Below the pieces are notes generated by a model. That model ran no database searches, was not told where the DNA came from, and saw nothing but the letters and a program-made list of their open reading frames with translations. The translations under genes and the position numbers were made by a program. A stretch of 64,000 nt of DNA from an uncultured Opitutales bacterium (GTDB taxonomy: Bacteria > Verrucomicrobiota > Verrucomicrobiia > Opitutales > Seribacteraceae): assembly GCA_943787575.1 (NCBI GenBank), contig CALSMY010000019.1, positions 45,001 to 109,000 on the forward strand. The letters are read 5' to 3'. The first letter of the stretch is position 1; each line of letters begins with the position of its first letter. Below, piece after piece: positions 1 to 9,315 of the stretch.

Positions 1-2
1 TC

Positions 3-809
3 CTTGAAATCGTTCATTTGGCCTCCTTGATTCATGACGATATCCTTGACGGTGCTGAAATACGTCGAAACCTTCCTTCCATGCATGAGAAAATCGGTTC
101 GCATGCTGCTGTTTTATTAGGAGATGCACTTTTTGGGTTCGCACTTGAACTTGCCTCGCAATTTCCAACCACACGAATATGTTCGATAGTCTCAGAAGCA
201 ACTCGCAAAACTTGTTCAGGTGAAATCAGGCAAACCTTCGCTAGAGGTCGTCCCGACTTAAGTTTAGATGAATACCTAAGTTTTATAAATGACAAGACTG
301 GTGAATTGTTCAGAGCGTCTTGTCAGATCGGTGCATATCTTTCTGGTGCAGAGCAAGATACAATTAATCTTGCAGGAGAATTTGGTCTGTCTCTTGGAAT
401 AAACTATCAAGTATTTGACGATTTGATAGATTCCTTTGAGGATCCAGTTAATAGTGACAAATCCTTAGGGTCGGATTGGGAAACTGGTAAAATGACTTTA
501 CCTGTGATATTGCTTCGCGAGGTTGCCTCAGTTGATGAGGTTAAATTACTTGACCAATTAATTAGGTCGGGCAGAGATAACAATCCTGAAAAGAATATCC
601 GCTCTCAAATTCTTGAACTTTTTGAGAAATACGAGATCCTTCCCAAATGCATTCAATATTTTGAAGAAAGCTTTTCTCGTACTCAGTCTTTAATCGATCA
701 GTTCCCCAATACTCACTTGAGAGACGATTTAAATGCTTTCATCCAAAGTTTTACATTAAAATTTACCAAATTGGCTAACCTAAAAACGAGTAATTTCCTT
801 GCTCTATAA
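3..809 (+). CDS. Polyprenyl diphosphate synthase, 5' end cut by window
   Basis: This trans-type polyprenyl synthetase condenses isopentenyl diphosphate units into the long prenyl chain used for quinones or carrier lipids. The frame is open from base 3 and already inside the protein, so the N-terminus lies upstream of the window; a TTG at 18 is not the start. The first aspartate-rich motif is seen in SLIHDDILDGAEIRR and the second in NYQVFDDLID, in the order and spacing expected for the family. The C-terminal half is less conserved. The product chain length (octaprenyl or similar) cannot be read from this fragment. The sigma factor gene follows within about 25 bases and may share the transcript. 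Confidence 0.88.
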   Translation, partial: LEIVHLASLIHDDILDGAEIRRNLPSMHEKIGSHAAVLLGDALFGFALELASQFPTTRICSIVSEATRKTCSGEIRQTFARGRPDLSLDEYLSFINDKTGELFRASCQIGAYLSGAEQDTINLAGEFGLSLGINYQVFDDLIDSFEDPVNSDKSLGSDWETGKMTLPVILLREVASVDEVKLLDQLIRSGRDNNPEKNIRSQILELFEKYEILPKCIQYFEESFSRTQSLIDQFPNTHLRDDLNAFIQSFTLKFTKLANLKTSNFLAL

Positions 810-833
810 TGCTTAATTATCCATTATTTGAGT

Positions 834-1469
834 ATGGATAATTCAATTGGCTCTTCGGTATCTAGCAGCACTAGTTTGCTTGATACTGCAGATGGTGAAG
901 AAAATGTACTTTCTTTAGTCCAGCGTGCCAAAACTGGAGATCTATCCGCTTTTGACTCTTTGATGGTTCGTTACCGCCAGCGCCTTTACGCTGTTATTTA
1001 TAACATGACCATGAATGCCGAGGATGCGGCAGATTTAACCCAGGAATCCTTTGTTAAGGCATTTCGTTCTCTTTCCAAATTTCGGGAAAAGTCTTCTTTT
1101 TATACCTGGCTTTACAGGATTGGGGTAAATTTGACGCTCACCTTTTTGAAAAAGCGTAAAATTCGTCAGTTTTTTAGTTTTGACCAAGCTAGCGACGATG
1201 GAGGGATGTCCAAGGACTTGGAAGCTGTATCTTCCACATCAACTACCTCTGTTAAGAAAGCTTTAAACAACGAATTGCACGAAAAATTGAACGAAGCGCT
1301 GTCTAAGTTGTCAGATAAACATAGAACGATTGTGGTTTTATTTGAAATAGATGGGCTTGGGCACAAAGAAATTGCCAAGATAATGAACTGTACTGAAGGT
1401 ACCGTTCGTTCTCGTTTGTTCTATGCTAAACAACAACTTCAGTCCTATCTGTCAGAATACCTGAATTAA
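834..1469 (+). CDS. ECF-type RNA polymerase sigma factor (RpoE-like)
   Basis: This 211-aa protein is a group 4 sigma factor that would redirect RNA polymerase to a stress or envelope regulon. Sigma region 2 is visible at about residues 30-105 (NAEDAADLTQESFVKAFRSL, then a YTWLYRIGVN segment), and region 4 with its helix-turn-helix at about 150-205 (HKEIAKIMNCTEGTVRSRLF). A serine/threonine-rich linker joins them. I chose ATG 834 over the in-frame TTG at 828. It is followed after 15 bases by a one-TM protein and then by a degenerate HtrA-like protein, an order that resembles sigma/anti-sigma/sensor operons. No ECF subgroup can be assigned from sequence alone. Confidence 0.92.
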   Translation: MDNSIGSSVSSSTSLLDTADGEENVLSLVQRAKTGDLSAFDSLMVRYRQRLYAVIYNMTMNAEDAADLTQESFVKAFRSLSKFREKSSFYTWLYRIGVNLTLTFLKKRKIRQFFSFDQASDDGGMSKDLEAVSSTSTTSVKKALNNELHEKLNEALSKLSDKHRTIVVLFEIDGLGHKEIAKIMNCTEGTVRSRLFYAKQQLQSYLSEYLN

Positions 1470-1484
1470 AAATACATCAAGACA

Positions 1485-1964
1485 ATGAAAGACAAACCTA
1501 CCCTCGACGATCTTTTTATGTCCAAGAAGTTGGATCAACCTGATGAAGAATTTTGGAATGGTTTCCAAGACCGTGTAAAGGGCCGTGCGATCGCTTCTTT
1601 AGGAGAGCGTAGTAAATCTGCCCGAGTTCGCAGGGCTGGTTTATACAGTTGCTTGCCTGTTTTCTTACTCTCCTTTGTAGGTTGGAATATGATCAAGTCA
1701 GAATCGGCTCTTTTACCCGACCAATCAGTTGTATCTACAAGCCAGGAGGTATCTGAAGCATCAGATTCTCTTAGCCAACTTGCTAGCTTAATCCAAGATG
1801 AGAACAGCTTTCAACGTGAAGGTGCCATCCAGTTTGCCAGTATGGATTCATTCGAATCTTTTGCTAACACCCGGGTAAAACTTTCTGATAGTAATACCAA
1901 TTTTAATCATCACTCACTTACCCTTTCTCCCCAACTTAGCACTCTTGCTCAGTATACCTTTTAG
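1485..1964 (+). CDS. Single-pass membrane protein, candidate anti-sigma factor
   Basis: This 159-aa protein is not recognised by family. It has a charged N-terminal part of about 48 residues, one hydrophobic segment around residues 51-69 (LYSCLPVFLLSFVGWNM) and a serine-rich C-terminal part of about 90 residues. With an arginine-rich stretch just before the membrane segment, the N-terminus is predicted cytoplasmic. Position directly after an ECF sigma gene, size and topology all fit a membrane anti-sigma factor, but no zinc-binding HxxxCxxC motif is present and the assignment is inferred from context. The next gene starts 5 bases after its stop. Confidence 0.6.
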   Translation: MKDKPTLDDLFMSKKLDQPDEEFWNGFQDRVKGRAIASLGERSKSARVRRAGLYSCLPVFLLSFVGWNMIKSESALLPDQSVVSTSQEVSEASDSLSQLASLIQDENSFQREGAIQFASMDSFESFANTRVKLSDSNTNFNHHSLTLSPQLSTLAQYTF

Positions 1965-1968
1965 ATGA

Positions 1969-3042
1969 ATGGTTAGGCTTGCTGTTACAAGCTTCAGTTT
2001 TTTCGCTTTAGGATTTTTTCTCCAAGCGGATACCAATACTCTCCATCCGTCTCTATCCGTTCAGGAAAGGGTGCGAGATATTTTTGAGAATTCCAGTGAT
2101 TGTGTTGTGCGTGTAAAAGCTACACGCAAAGATGAAGTGGATGAAAAAGTTAGCCGTGTACTCAAGATGGGAAGTGGTTTCTTTGTTAGTAAAGATGGGC
2201 ATGTATTGACCTCTGGATTACTTCGAAATGCTGATCAGATTTGGATTGAATACCAACAATCTTTCTATCTCGCTCAATTAATTGGGCATGATCACCTCTG
2301 TAATTTGTCTATGCTTAAGGTGGTTGATGCTAAGAAGGAATTCCCCTTCCTCTCGGTAAGTGATCGTTCTGAAGACTTGGCTCCCGGATCAATTTTAGTC
2401 GGCTTATCATGTGCTTTGGAATTCAAAGTAGGTCCTACATTTGGACTCTATCAAAGCGAAGAAATCTCATTTGGTGCTAGCTTATTCCCGACTAAAATGA
2501 TCCGCGCAAGTGTACCCTTGGGACCAGGTGAAATTGGTGCTCCAATTTTTGATCTTCATGGTCGATTTGTTGGAATTGCACATGCGGCTTTATCAGATTT
2601 GGGATCATCTTTTATCTTACCCGCCAATGCTTGCTTGCGTATTCGTGACGGGCTACTTCTTTCTGGTAAGGTTGAGTATGGTTGGTTTGGAGTTACTGTA
2701 TCTCGGAAACTTAATAATCAAAATTCTTTCGATATTATCGTCGAAGGCACGGTGGACGGTTCTCCAGCATCAAAGTCTTCCTTGAAAAAGGGTGATCTTA
2801 TACAAAAGATTGGTAATGTTGTTGTTCGAGACCGTGGGGATCTCGCACACGCCGCTTTTTTTGCCAAGCCCACTACCGTGGTCATGTTTCAGGTTAAACG
2901 GGATGAAAAGGTTCTGTCTATACCTATTAAAGTAGAGAAGCGCTCTGTCGTTATGAGGGATGAAGAATCACAAATAGCTGAAGTGGATGGAACTGTGCCT
3001 GGCCAACAACCTGAAAACCCTTCGAGCGATACAGTTCGTTAA
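1969..3042 (+). CDS. HtrA/DegS-like PDZ protein lacking the catalytic triad (pseudo-protease)
   Basis: This 357-aa protein has a hydrophobic N-terminal signal or anchor (residues 3-20), a trypsin-like domain (about 35-225) and a PDZ domain (about 238-325). The fold signature is clear: GSGFFVSKDGHVLTSG matches the start of HtrA domains, PLGPGEIGAPIFD matches the active-site serine loop, and the PDZ core reads GSPASKSSLKKGDLIQKIG. By alignment with DegP/DegS the catalytic His falls on Leu84, the Asp on Asn112 and the Ser on Ile189, so all three catalytic residues are replaced. It probably binds peptides or partner proteins in the periplasm without cleaving. It is third in the sigma-factor operon, so a sensor role for the sigma pathway is plausible but inferred. 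Confidence 0.8.
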   Translation: MVRLAVTSFSFFALGFFLQADTNTLHPSLSVQERVRDIFENSSDCVVRVKATRKDEVDEKVSRVLKMGSGFFVSKDGHVLTSGLLRNADQIWIEYQQSFYLAQLIGHDHLCNLSMLKVVDAKKEFPFLSVSDRSEDLAPGSILVGLSCALEFKVGPTFGLYQSEEISFGASLFPTKMIRASVPLGPGEIGAPIFDLHGRFVGIAHAALSDLGSSFILPANACLRIRDGLLLSGKVEYGWFGVTVSRKLNNQNSFDIIVEGTVDGSPASKSSLKKGDLIQKIGNVVVRDRGDLAHAAFFAKPTTVVMFQVKRDEKVLSIPIKVEKRSVVMRDEESQIAEVDGTVPGQQPENPSSDTVR

Positions 3043-3124
3043 TTTCTCTTGTTGATCAAATAAATCGGTATTGAAAAAGCAGGTTTTCTCGACTTCTCAT
3101 TCTTGATGAGTTAGGCGATTAGGC

Positions 3125-4756
3125 ATGGCATCGATTGATAAAGCAACTATGTTTCCTTGTGACCCCTACCAAAATGTAGATTGGCGAAAGATTGATGGAT
3201 TAGACAGTTGTCTAGAGCAGGCAATATTTTGTGATGAAACGATTTTAAAGATTAAACCCGAGGCGCTGGAACGGTTGGCTCAAGAAGCATTTCATGATAT
3301 TTCACATTTTTTGCGACCCGGACACCTAGAACAGTTGTGTAAAATTTTAGACGATCCGGGGGCTTCCCCAAATGATCGTTTTGTTGCTTTGGATTTATTG
3401 AGGAATTCACAGATCGCAGCAGAAGGCATTTTGCCGATGTGCCAAGATACAGGTACGGCAATTATTCTGGCCAAAAAGGGTAGGTGTGTATGGACACAGG
3501 GTGGTGATGAGTCCGTGCTTTCTAACGGGATAGAAAAAACCTATGCCTCTGATAACCTGCGATTCTCTCAACTTGCTCCAATTGGTATGTTCGAAGAGAA
3601 AAATACTCGCTCCAACCTGCCTGCCCAAGTTGATATCTTGCACACGGATGGAAATGAATATCATTTTTTATTTATGGCCAAGGGCGGTGGGTCGGCAAAC
3701 AAGACCTTTTTACATCAGGGTACACCATCTTTACTTAAGGAAGAATTATTGCTCGAATACTTAGACGAGCGAATAGCCGCCCTGGGGACAGCGGCTTGTC
3801 CGCCTTATCATTTAGCCGTGGTCATAGGGGGGACTTCCGCGGAAGCAAATTTAAAAACCGTCAAGCTTGCCAGTGCCCGGTTTCTTGATGATTTGCCCAT
3901 TGCGGGTGATCCTCGTGGTCATGCCATACGTTGTCCGGAAATGGAGAATAAAATTTTAGAAATGACTCAGAAGCGTGGAATCGGAGCCCAATTTGGTGGG
4001 AAGTATTTTTGCCTCGATGTTCGGGTTATTCGTCTTCCCCGACACGGAGCAAGTTTGCCTATAGGAATAGGGGTGAGCTGTTCTGCAGATCGTCAGGCTT
4101 TAGGCAAAATTACTTCCGAAGGAGTATTTCTTGAACAACTTGAGAACAACCCGAGTCGATTTCTTCCTGATTATGAGGAGGAGAACCAATCCGGTGACCA
4201 GGCGGTCGAGATCGATTTGAACATGGGAATGGAGAAAGTTCTTAAGGTATTATCGAATTACCCGGTTCGCACACGTTTGTCATTGAACGGTCCCTTGATC
4301 GTCGCTCGTGACTTGGCCCACAGTCGATTGCGCGATCGTTTAAACGCTGGGGACGGTTTACCAGAATATTTTAAGCAATATCCGGTTTACTACGCTGGTC
4401 CAGCAAAGACTCCACAGGGGTATGCATCTGGGTCTTTCGGACCAACTACTGCAGGAAGAATGGATGTATTTGTAAATAAATTCCAAGAGGCAGGAGGGTC
4501 GATGGTTATGTTGGCCAAAGGGAACCGTTCCAAGATGGTGGTACAGGCATGCAAAAAACATGGAGGGTTTTATTTGGGGAGCATCGGAGGTTCTGCCGCC
4601 AGACTTGCTCAAAAATGCATAAAGAAAGTAGATGTGATTGAATACGATGATCTTGGGATGGAAGCTATCCGTAAGATCGAAGTGGAGAATTTCCCTGCAT
4701 TTATCATCACCGATGACAAAGGTAATGATTTTTTCCTGGGAGACAGTGTCGCTTAG
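3125..4756 (+). CDS. fumA: Fumarate hydratase class I, fused alpha/beta, [4Fe-4S]
   Basis: This 543-aa enzyme interconverts fumarate and malate in the TCA cycle. It is the iron-sulfur (class I) type with both catalytic domains on one chain, the size typical of FumA/FumB. Expected cluster cysteines are visible in [12 protein letters not shown] (about residue 106), [11 protein letters not shown] (about 224) and GVSCSADR (about 320). The glycine-rich segment [14 protein letters not shown] and the C-terminal beta-domain signature GPTTAGRMD are also present. ATG 3125 is the only good start and has no clear Shine-Dalgarno. It is convergent with aroQ, and the two coding regions overlap by four bases. 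The choice of fumA rather than fumB is nominal. Confidence 0.93.
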   Translation: MASIDKATMFPCDPYQNVDWRKIDGLDSCLEQAIFCDETILKIKPEALERLAQEAFHDISHFLRPGHLEQLCKILDDPGASPNDRFVALDLLRNSQIAAEGILPMCQDTGTAIILAKKGRCVWTQGGDESVLSNGIEKTYASDNLRFSQLAPIGMFEEKNTRSNLPAQVDILHTDGNEYHFLFMAKGGGSANKTFLHQGTPSLLKEELLLEYLDERIAALGTAACPPYHLAVVIGGTSAEANLKTVKLASARFLDDLPIAGDPRGHAIRCPEMENKILEMTQKRGIGAQFGGKYFCLDVRVIRLPRHGASLPIGIGVSCSADRQALGKITSEGVFLEQLENNPSRFLPDYEEENQSGDQAVEIDLNMGMEKVLKVLSNYPVRTRLSLNGPLIVARDLAHSRLRDRLNAGDGLPEYFKQYPVYYAGPAKTPQGYASGSFGPTTAGRMDVFVNKFQEAGGSMVMLAKGNRSKMVVQACKKHGGFYLGSIGGSAARLAQKCIKKVDVIEYDDLGMEAIRKIEVENFPAFIITDDKGNDFFLGDSVA

Positions 4757-5187
4757 TTATTTAAGGATAAATGCCTGAGTGCGAGAGTGTAGCCGTTGGG
4801 ACCAATCCCCGCAATTACTCCCTGTGCAATCCCGGAAATTAAGGATTTGTGCCTAAAGTCCTCCCGCGCATGGATGTTTGACAAATGAACCTCAATGGTT
4901 GGCAATCCAGATGCTACTACGGCATCGCGTAAAGCCACGCTCGTATGAGTGAAACCTCCGGGATTCAGGATTAATCCAGAAACCCCAGAATCTGCCCATT
5001 CGTGAATTTTGTCAATCATCGCACCTTCGTGGTTGGACTGAAAGTTTACAACTTCGCATCCCAGAGTGGAACCAAGGGAAACAGTATTTTGAACAATTTC
5101 ATCGAGAGTTTGGGACCCATAGATATCTGGTTCCCTTTTTCCCAAACGGTCAAGATTAGGTCCGTTAAGCAGGCCGATTTTTTTCAT
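4753..5187 (-). CDS. aroQ: 3-dehydroquinate dehydratase, type II
   Basis: This 144-aa protein catalyses the third step of the shikimate pathway, 3-dehydroquinate to 3-dehydroshikimate, as a dodecamer. The N-terminus [20 protein letters not shown], with the active-site loop and the catalytic tyrosine, the segment [15 protein letters not shown], and [17 protein letters not shown] with the catalytic histidine are all in place. Length matches the family. I start at ATG 5187; an in-frame upstream ATG (5208) would add seven residues that homologues lack. It lies 53 bases downstream of the Nif3-like gene on the same strand and converges on the fumarase. Confidence 0.93.
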   Translation of the reverse strand: MKKIGLLNGPNLDRLGKREPDIYGSQTLDEIVQNTVSLGSTLGCEVVNFQSNHEGAMIDKIHEWADSGVSGLILNPGGFTHTSVALRDAVVASGLPTIEVHLSNIHAREDFRHKSLISGIAQGVIAGIGPNGYTLALRHLSLNN

Positions 5188-5240
5188 AATCCATCCATCT
5201 AATCGCAAAAGGAAAATATTCGCAACGCCGTATACAAAGT

Positions 5241-5996
5241 TCAGAGAGGACAGGCAGTCTCAACAAATTCGTAGGGAATATCAAATTCCTGTGAAACTTC
5301 GCGGGCAAGTCCGTCCACTCCAAACCTTTCGGTTGCATAATGTCCGCAGGCGTAAAGATTAAGTTCGAGTTCCTGGGCGAGGTTAAAGTGGTGCTGTTTG
5401 AGTTCTCCAGTGATTAGGGTGTCCGCACCTGACTGGAGAATTTTATCGACCGCACTTTGACCCGACCCTGTAAGAATGGCAATTTTTTCAGGCTTTCCCA
5501 TTCCATACTCCATGGCATGAAATCCCTGAGGGAACAAATCGTTCAGGCGTTCGCTTAACTCCTCTCGGTCGTAGGAGCTAGTGGTCAATAATCCAATATC
5601 AACTCCTTCGTAGGGAAGAAAACTTCCGCAGGACTCCAGGCCAAGTTTGTTTGCCAAAATTGCATTATTTCCAATTTCCGGATGGCAGTCGAGGGGCAGA
5701 TGGGAACCATAAACCGCGAGGTTCGAGTCCATGCAAAGTTTGACCTTCTCAAAGTTCGAACCTGTCAAAGGGGTAGGGGGGGTCCAAAACAAGCCATGAT
5801 GGCAGATAAGTAGGTCAATTTTCTTTTCAATGGCTAGTCGAAAAGGGACGAGGCCGGCATCTACACTTGCTCCTAATTTGGTTACTTCTCCATTGTTCTC
5901 AACCTGCAAACCATTCCAAGCTCCAGGGAAGTCGGTAATTTTATCCAAGCAAACACGTTGGTCGCAAAATTTTTGAACCTCGTTTAATTCCACCAT
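5241..5996 (-). CDS. Nif3-like dinuclear metal centre protein (YbgI/YqfO family)
   Basis: This 251-aa protein belongs to the NIF3 family, whose members bind two metal ions and form toroidal hexamers. The cellular role is unsettled; the older label GTP cyclohydrolase I type 2 should be used with caution. Metal ligands are seen in the double histidine of [11 protein letters not shown], in [15 protein letters not shown], and in the C-terminal [13 protein letters not shown]. The length is that of the short form without the PII-like insertion. It heads a likely two-gene minus-strand unit with aroQ and diverges from the tRNA-rpsB-tsf unit. Confidence 0.9.
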   Translation of the reverse strand: MVELNEVQKFCDQRVCLDKITDFPGAWNGLQVENNGEVTKLGASVDAGLVPFRLAIEKKIDLLICHHGLFWTPPTPLTGSNFEKVKLCMDSNLAVYGSHLPLDCHPEIGNNAILANKLGLESCGSFLPYEGVDIGLLTTSSYDREELSERLNDLFPQGFHAMEYGMGKPEKIAILTGSGQSAVDKILQSGADTLITGELKQHHFNLAQELELNLYACGHYATERFGVDGLAREVSQEFDIPYEFVETACPL

Positions 5997-6043
5997 TATC
6001 CTAAGTTTAAGTGAGGAAGTTTGGCGGGCGAGAAAAAAGTTTT

Positions 6044-6072
6044 TCGTTGCGTTAATGGACAGATCCTATACT
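6044..6072 (+). promoter_or_regulatory. Candidate sigma70 promoter for the initiator tRNA (and possibly rpsB-tsf)
   Basis: A good -10 hexamer TATACT at 6067-6072 ends 14 bases before the tRNA 5' end, which would place transcription start near 6079. The matching -35 region (around 6044-6052) is poor. No terminator is visible between the tRNA and rpsB, so one transcript for tRNA-rpsB-tsf is possible. Confidence 0.4.
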
Positions 6073-6086
6073 TTTTTACCTTTTGC

Positions 6087-6163
<77 letters not shown>

Positions 6164-6245
6164 AATTCTTAACCCTTAACAACATTCAAAAGAAAATTAT
6201 TTCTCCCATCCTCTCGTTCGGGAAGGGCTTTGAACCATTAATATT

Positions 6246-7229
6246 ATGAACGTATCTGTAAAAGATCTCCTCGATGCCGGTGTCCATTTTGGCCACCAAG
6301 TTCGCCGTTGGAACCCTAAATCTAAGCCCTTTGTTTATGACAATAGACACGGAATTTCCATTATTGATTTGGAAAAAACCTATGATTTGCTTGAAAAAGC
6401 TGCTCAGGCGGTCGAAGAAGTCGTTGGATCTGGTAAACAGGTCTTAATTGTCGGTACTAAAAGACAGGCTATTGAGCCTGTCCGTGAGCTTGCTGCTGCC
6501 ACCAATATGCCTTTCTGTGTAAATCGTTGGATGGGTGGAACTCTTACCAACTACGAGACTGTTTCCACAAGTATTGCGAAATACAAAAAGTATTTGCGCA
6601 TGGAAGAGGACGGTACATTAGACAAAATGCACGGTAAAGAGAGTGCATCAATTAAGCGTCAAATGACACGTATGAACAGGGACTTTGAAGGGTTACTTAA
6701 TCTACAAGGCCTACCTGGAGCACTTTTCATTATCGATTCTTTCAACGAATCTATCGCAGTCGCTGAGGCTAATCGTTTAAAAATTCCTGTGATTGCATTG
6801 GTCGACAGTAACTCAGACCCGTCTCTTCTTTCTCACCCTATTCCTGGCAATGATGACTCTACCAAATCCATTCGAATTATTGTGGATGTCATTCTTGACG
6901 CTATTCAAACTGGGGCAACTAAACGCACTCAAACCCCAACAAAACGTAAGGATATTACACCTGTTGCTCAAGAACCTGACTTTCTTGATAATGAAGACGA
7001 GCCAGAAGTCACCCTTCCCGAAGGTTACGACGAAATGGACTTTGACGACCGTAAAAAGGCAGAAAATGCTGAAAAAGCTGTCGAAGAAGAACCTGCAACT
7101 GAGACAGCTCCGGTAGCTGATAATTCCTCTACCTCCGTTGAACAATCTGATGATACTGATTCAGATAAAAGCGAGAAAGTTGAAGAAGCAAATACAGATT
7201 CTGCTGTCGCCGAGGAGGCAAGTAAATAA
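6246..7229 (+). CDS. rpsB: 30S ribosomal protein S2 with a long acidic C-terminal tail
   Basis: S2 binds late in 30S assembly near the head-body junction and is needed to recruit S1. Residues 1 to about 225 are a standard S2: it begins VKDLLDAGVHFGHQVRRWNP and contains NRWMGGTLTNYETV and IPVIALVDSNSDP. After this core the protein continues for about 100 residues rich in Glu, Asp, Ser and Ala, giving 327 aa against about 240 in most bacteria. The gene sits between the initiator tRNA and tsf, the classical rpsB-tsf order. No Shine-Dalgarno precedes the ATG, only an A/T-rich stretch. Confidence 0.96.
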   Translation: MNVSVKDLLDAGVHFGHQVRRWNPKSKPFVYDNRHGISIIDLEKTYDLLEKAAQAVEEVVGSGKQVLIVGTKRQAIEPVRELAAATNMPFCVNRWMGGTLTNYETVSTSIAKYKKYLRMEEDGTLDKMHGKESASIKRQMTRMNRDFEGLLNLQGLPGALFIIDSFNESIAVAEANRLKIPVIALVDSNSDPSLLSHPIPGNDDSTKSIRIIVDVILDAIQTGATKRTQTPTKRKDITPVAQEPDFLDNEDEPEVTLPEGYDEMDFDDRKKAENAEKAVEEEPATETAPVADNSSTSVEQSDDTDSDKSEKVEEANTDSAVAEEASK

Positions 7230-7272
7230 CCCTTCATTAATTTAATTTTTTACCCAGTTCGAATTACCTAAA

Positions 7273-8103
7273 ATGTCCATCACCAAAGATAGTGTTATGG
7301 CCTTGCGCGAAAAAACAGGCGCCGGGCTTATTGATTGTAAGCGCGCCTTGGGCGAAAGTAACGGAGATATGGAAGAAGCTGTTTCTATACTTCGTAAGAA
7401 AGGAGTGGCAACCGCTGCGAAAAAATCCGGTCGCAGTGCCAGCGAAGGAATGATTGCTCAAGCCATATCTGACGATCGTTCCAAGGGTCTACTTGTAGAA
7501 GTAAATTGCGAAACTGATTTTGTCGCCAAAAACGATGACTTTGTTGATTTCTCAAATGAAATTGCTAAGGAACTTTTGAATAACCCATCGGCAGACTTTG
7601 AAGAAAAGAGAACTGAACAGGTTGCAAAGATTGGTGAAAATATTAAAATTTCCAGATCTGAAACGCTTGCTCCTGAAACATCCGGTCTTGTTGAATCTTA
7701 TGTCCACACCGGTGCGAAAGTAGCAGTACTCTTATCGGTAGGTTCCGATTCTTCAGAGGTTCATGCAAATGAGCTTGTGGTTTCAATGGCCAAAGATATC
7801 TGCATGCACATTGCCGCGACTTCTCCAGTTTGTGTTTCCAGAGACGAAGTACCTTCAGAACTTGTTGAGAAGGAAAAGGAAATTGCCCAAGCCCAAGCTG
7901 AAGGCAAGCCACCACAAGCTGTGGAAAAGATTATTACTGGCAAGTTGGAGAAATATTATGCCGGTGTTTCTTTGCTTGAACAACCCTTTGTAAAGAACCC
8001 TGACCAATCCATTCAACAATTTGTTGATGAAGTAGGAAAAGAAATTGGATCCCAGCTCAAGGTGGAAAAATTCCTCCGTTTTCAAGTCGGGGACAATTCT
8101 TAA
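7273..8103 (+). CDS. tsf: Elongation factor Ts
   Basis: EF-Ts is the nucleotide exchange factor that regenerates EF-Tu-GTP. The 276-aa protein starts with the UBA-like N-terminal domain (ALREKTGAGLIDCKRALGES) and contains the EF-Tu contact motif CETDFVAKNDDF around residues 77-88. The central dimerisation-type region and the C-terminal helix end in VEKFLRFQVG. It lies 43 bases after rpsB and is certainly cotranscribed with it. No Shine-Dalgarno is visible upstream of ATG 7273. Confidence 0.96.
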   Translation: MSITKDSVMALREKTGAGLIDCKRALGESNGDMEEAVSILRKKGVATAAKKSGRSASEGMIAQAISDDRSKGLLVEVNCETDFVAKNDDFVDFSNEIAKELLNNPSADFEEKRTEQVAKIGENIKISRSETLAPETSGLVESYVHTGAKVAVLLSVGSDSSEVHANELVVSMAKDICMHIAATSPVCVSRDEVPSELVEKEKEIAQAQAEGKPPQAVEKIITGKLEKYYAGVSLLEQPFVKNPDQSIQQFVDEVGKEIGSQLKVEKFLRFQVGDNS

Positions 8104-8130
8104 TCTTTAAGGATTTACCTTCTTAGATAA

Positions 8131-8148
8131 TCCCCTTTCATGAGGGGA
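8131..8148. terminator. Small hairpin between convergent genes, possible bidirectional terminator
   Basis: TCCCCT and AGGGGA form a six-pair stem around a six-base loop, between the tsf stop (8103) and the end of the exchanger gene (8156). No T-run follows on either strand, so efficiency is doubtful. Confidence 0.35.
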
Positions 8149-8155
8149 GTGATCT

Positions 8156-9181
8156 TTAGGCATTAAGCAGCCAAGTGCATACACTGGCTGTTAAGTAGAG
8201 GCAGAGCAGTATAATACCGTGGGTTTTTACTAGGTGCTTTCCCCCTAACCAGTAGATTAATATTCCAGTGGTTAAGAGTAACGAGAGGTAATCAATCCAC
8301 GGATAAGGTGCTCCGCTGCATATCGGGCCCATCACTCCAGCCAGTCCGCCGATGAGGGAAAGGTTAAATAGATTTGATCCAACGATATTGCCTAGAAGCA
8401 TGGATGTTTGAGCTTTCCGGATCAGGCTGATCGATGCAGCTAATTCTGGCAGGCTTGTACCTATGGCTAGTAAGGTAAACCCAATCAGTTCCTCAGGCAC
8501 TCCAGCAATCAATGCCAGGCTTTTAGATCCATAAACCAGAGAATCTGAACCAAGCCATAGGGCAAGAGTTGCAAGGATGAGCATAATTATGGAAATGAGC
8601 AGGCTGCTTGCAGAAGAGTTGTCAACCTGGCCTATTTCCTGAGACGTTTTGTTGGCACCTTTGTTCTTCAATGCATGGAAGGAAACCAAAACTAAATAAA
8701 CGACGATAAATACAAGTAAAAGAGTGCCTGGAATCACTCCTAGTTCTCCGCGTGGCAGGAAGACCAAAGCGAGGCAAAAACCAATAGTTATCCAGCTTAA
8801 GCAATGTCTTTGTGCCTGAGAAACTGCACCTTTGGTAGATATGTTTCCCAACAGAAGGGCTATTCCGAGAATTAGGCCGACATTTGCTATATTTGAACCG
8901 ATGATGTTTCCGAGAACCAATCCAGGAGAACCACTTCGAAGAGCCGATAGGGAGGTAAATAATTCAGGGGTGGAAGTGGCGATCGATACAATGGTCAATC
9001 CAACTACCACTGGTGGAATACCAAGCTGGCAAGCAATGTTTGAACTATGATCGCTTAGCCAATCTCCTCCCTTGGTAAGAAGAAAAAAGCCCATAATTAT
9101 ACAGAGAGATAATACACAAAGGTATAGGCCGTAAGATTGATTAGCCCATGGAGTGATCCAACTATCTAAAAGTTCGTACAT
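8156..9181 (-). CDS. Calcium/sodium antiporter, CaCA family (YrbG-like)
   Basis: This 341-aa inner membrane protein has ten to eleven predicted hydrophobic segments and the two inverted alpha-repeat signatures of Na+/Ca2+ exchangers: TPELFTSLSALRSG with VLGNIIGSNIANVGLILG in the first half, and LPELAASISLIRKA with LLGNIVGSNLFNLSLIGG in the second. It probably exports Ca2+ in exchange for Na+ or H+, although the real substrate of YrbG-type proteins is not always established. The gene is monocistronic, convergent with tsf and divergent from ileS. Confidence 0.9.
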   Translation of the reverse strand: MYELLDSWITPWANQSYGLYLCVLSLCIIMGFFLLTKGGDWLSDHSSNIACQLGIPPVVVGLTIVSIATSTPELFTSLSALRSGSPGLVLGNIIGSNIANVGLILGIALLLGNISTKGAVSQAQRHCLSWITIGFCLALVFLPRGELGVIPGTLLLVFIVVYLVLVSFHALKNKGANKTSQEIGQVDNSSASSLLISIIMLILATLALWLGSDSLVYGSKSLALIAGVPEELIGFTLLAIGTSLPELAASISLIRKAQTSMLLGNIVGSNLFNLSLIGGLAGVMGPICSGAPYPWIDYLSLLLTTGILIYWLGGKHLVKTHGIILLCLYLTASVCTWLLNA

Positions 9182-9315
9182 CGGTCAGAAAATCGATTAG
9201 GGTGGTTGCTGAGTTTTGAATGGCAAGTAGATTCACCGGGCAAGAGTGTTCATCCGCCCTTGACTTGACGGCTCATTGCTTCATCTTTCCTCATTTTGCG
9301 TGAGGCGTACTCCAA

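Noticed and set aside
5002-5202. Plus-strand frame opposite aroQ
   Set aside because: Shadow of a well-supported minus-strand gene.
9181-9315. T-box riboswitch before ileS (a partial AGGGTGG is seen near 9199)
   Set aside because: The full antiterminator consensus is missing and the 134-base region is too short for a specifier arm and terminator.
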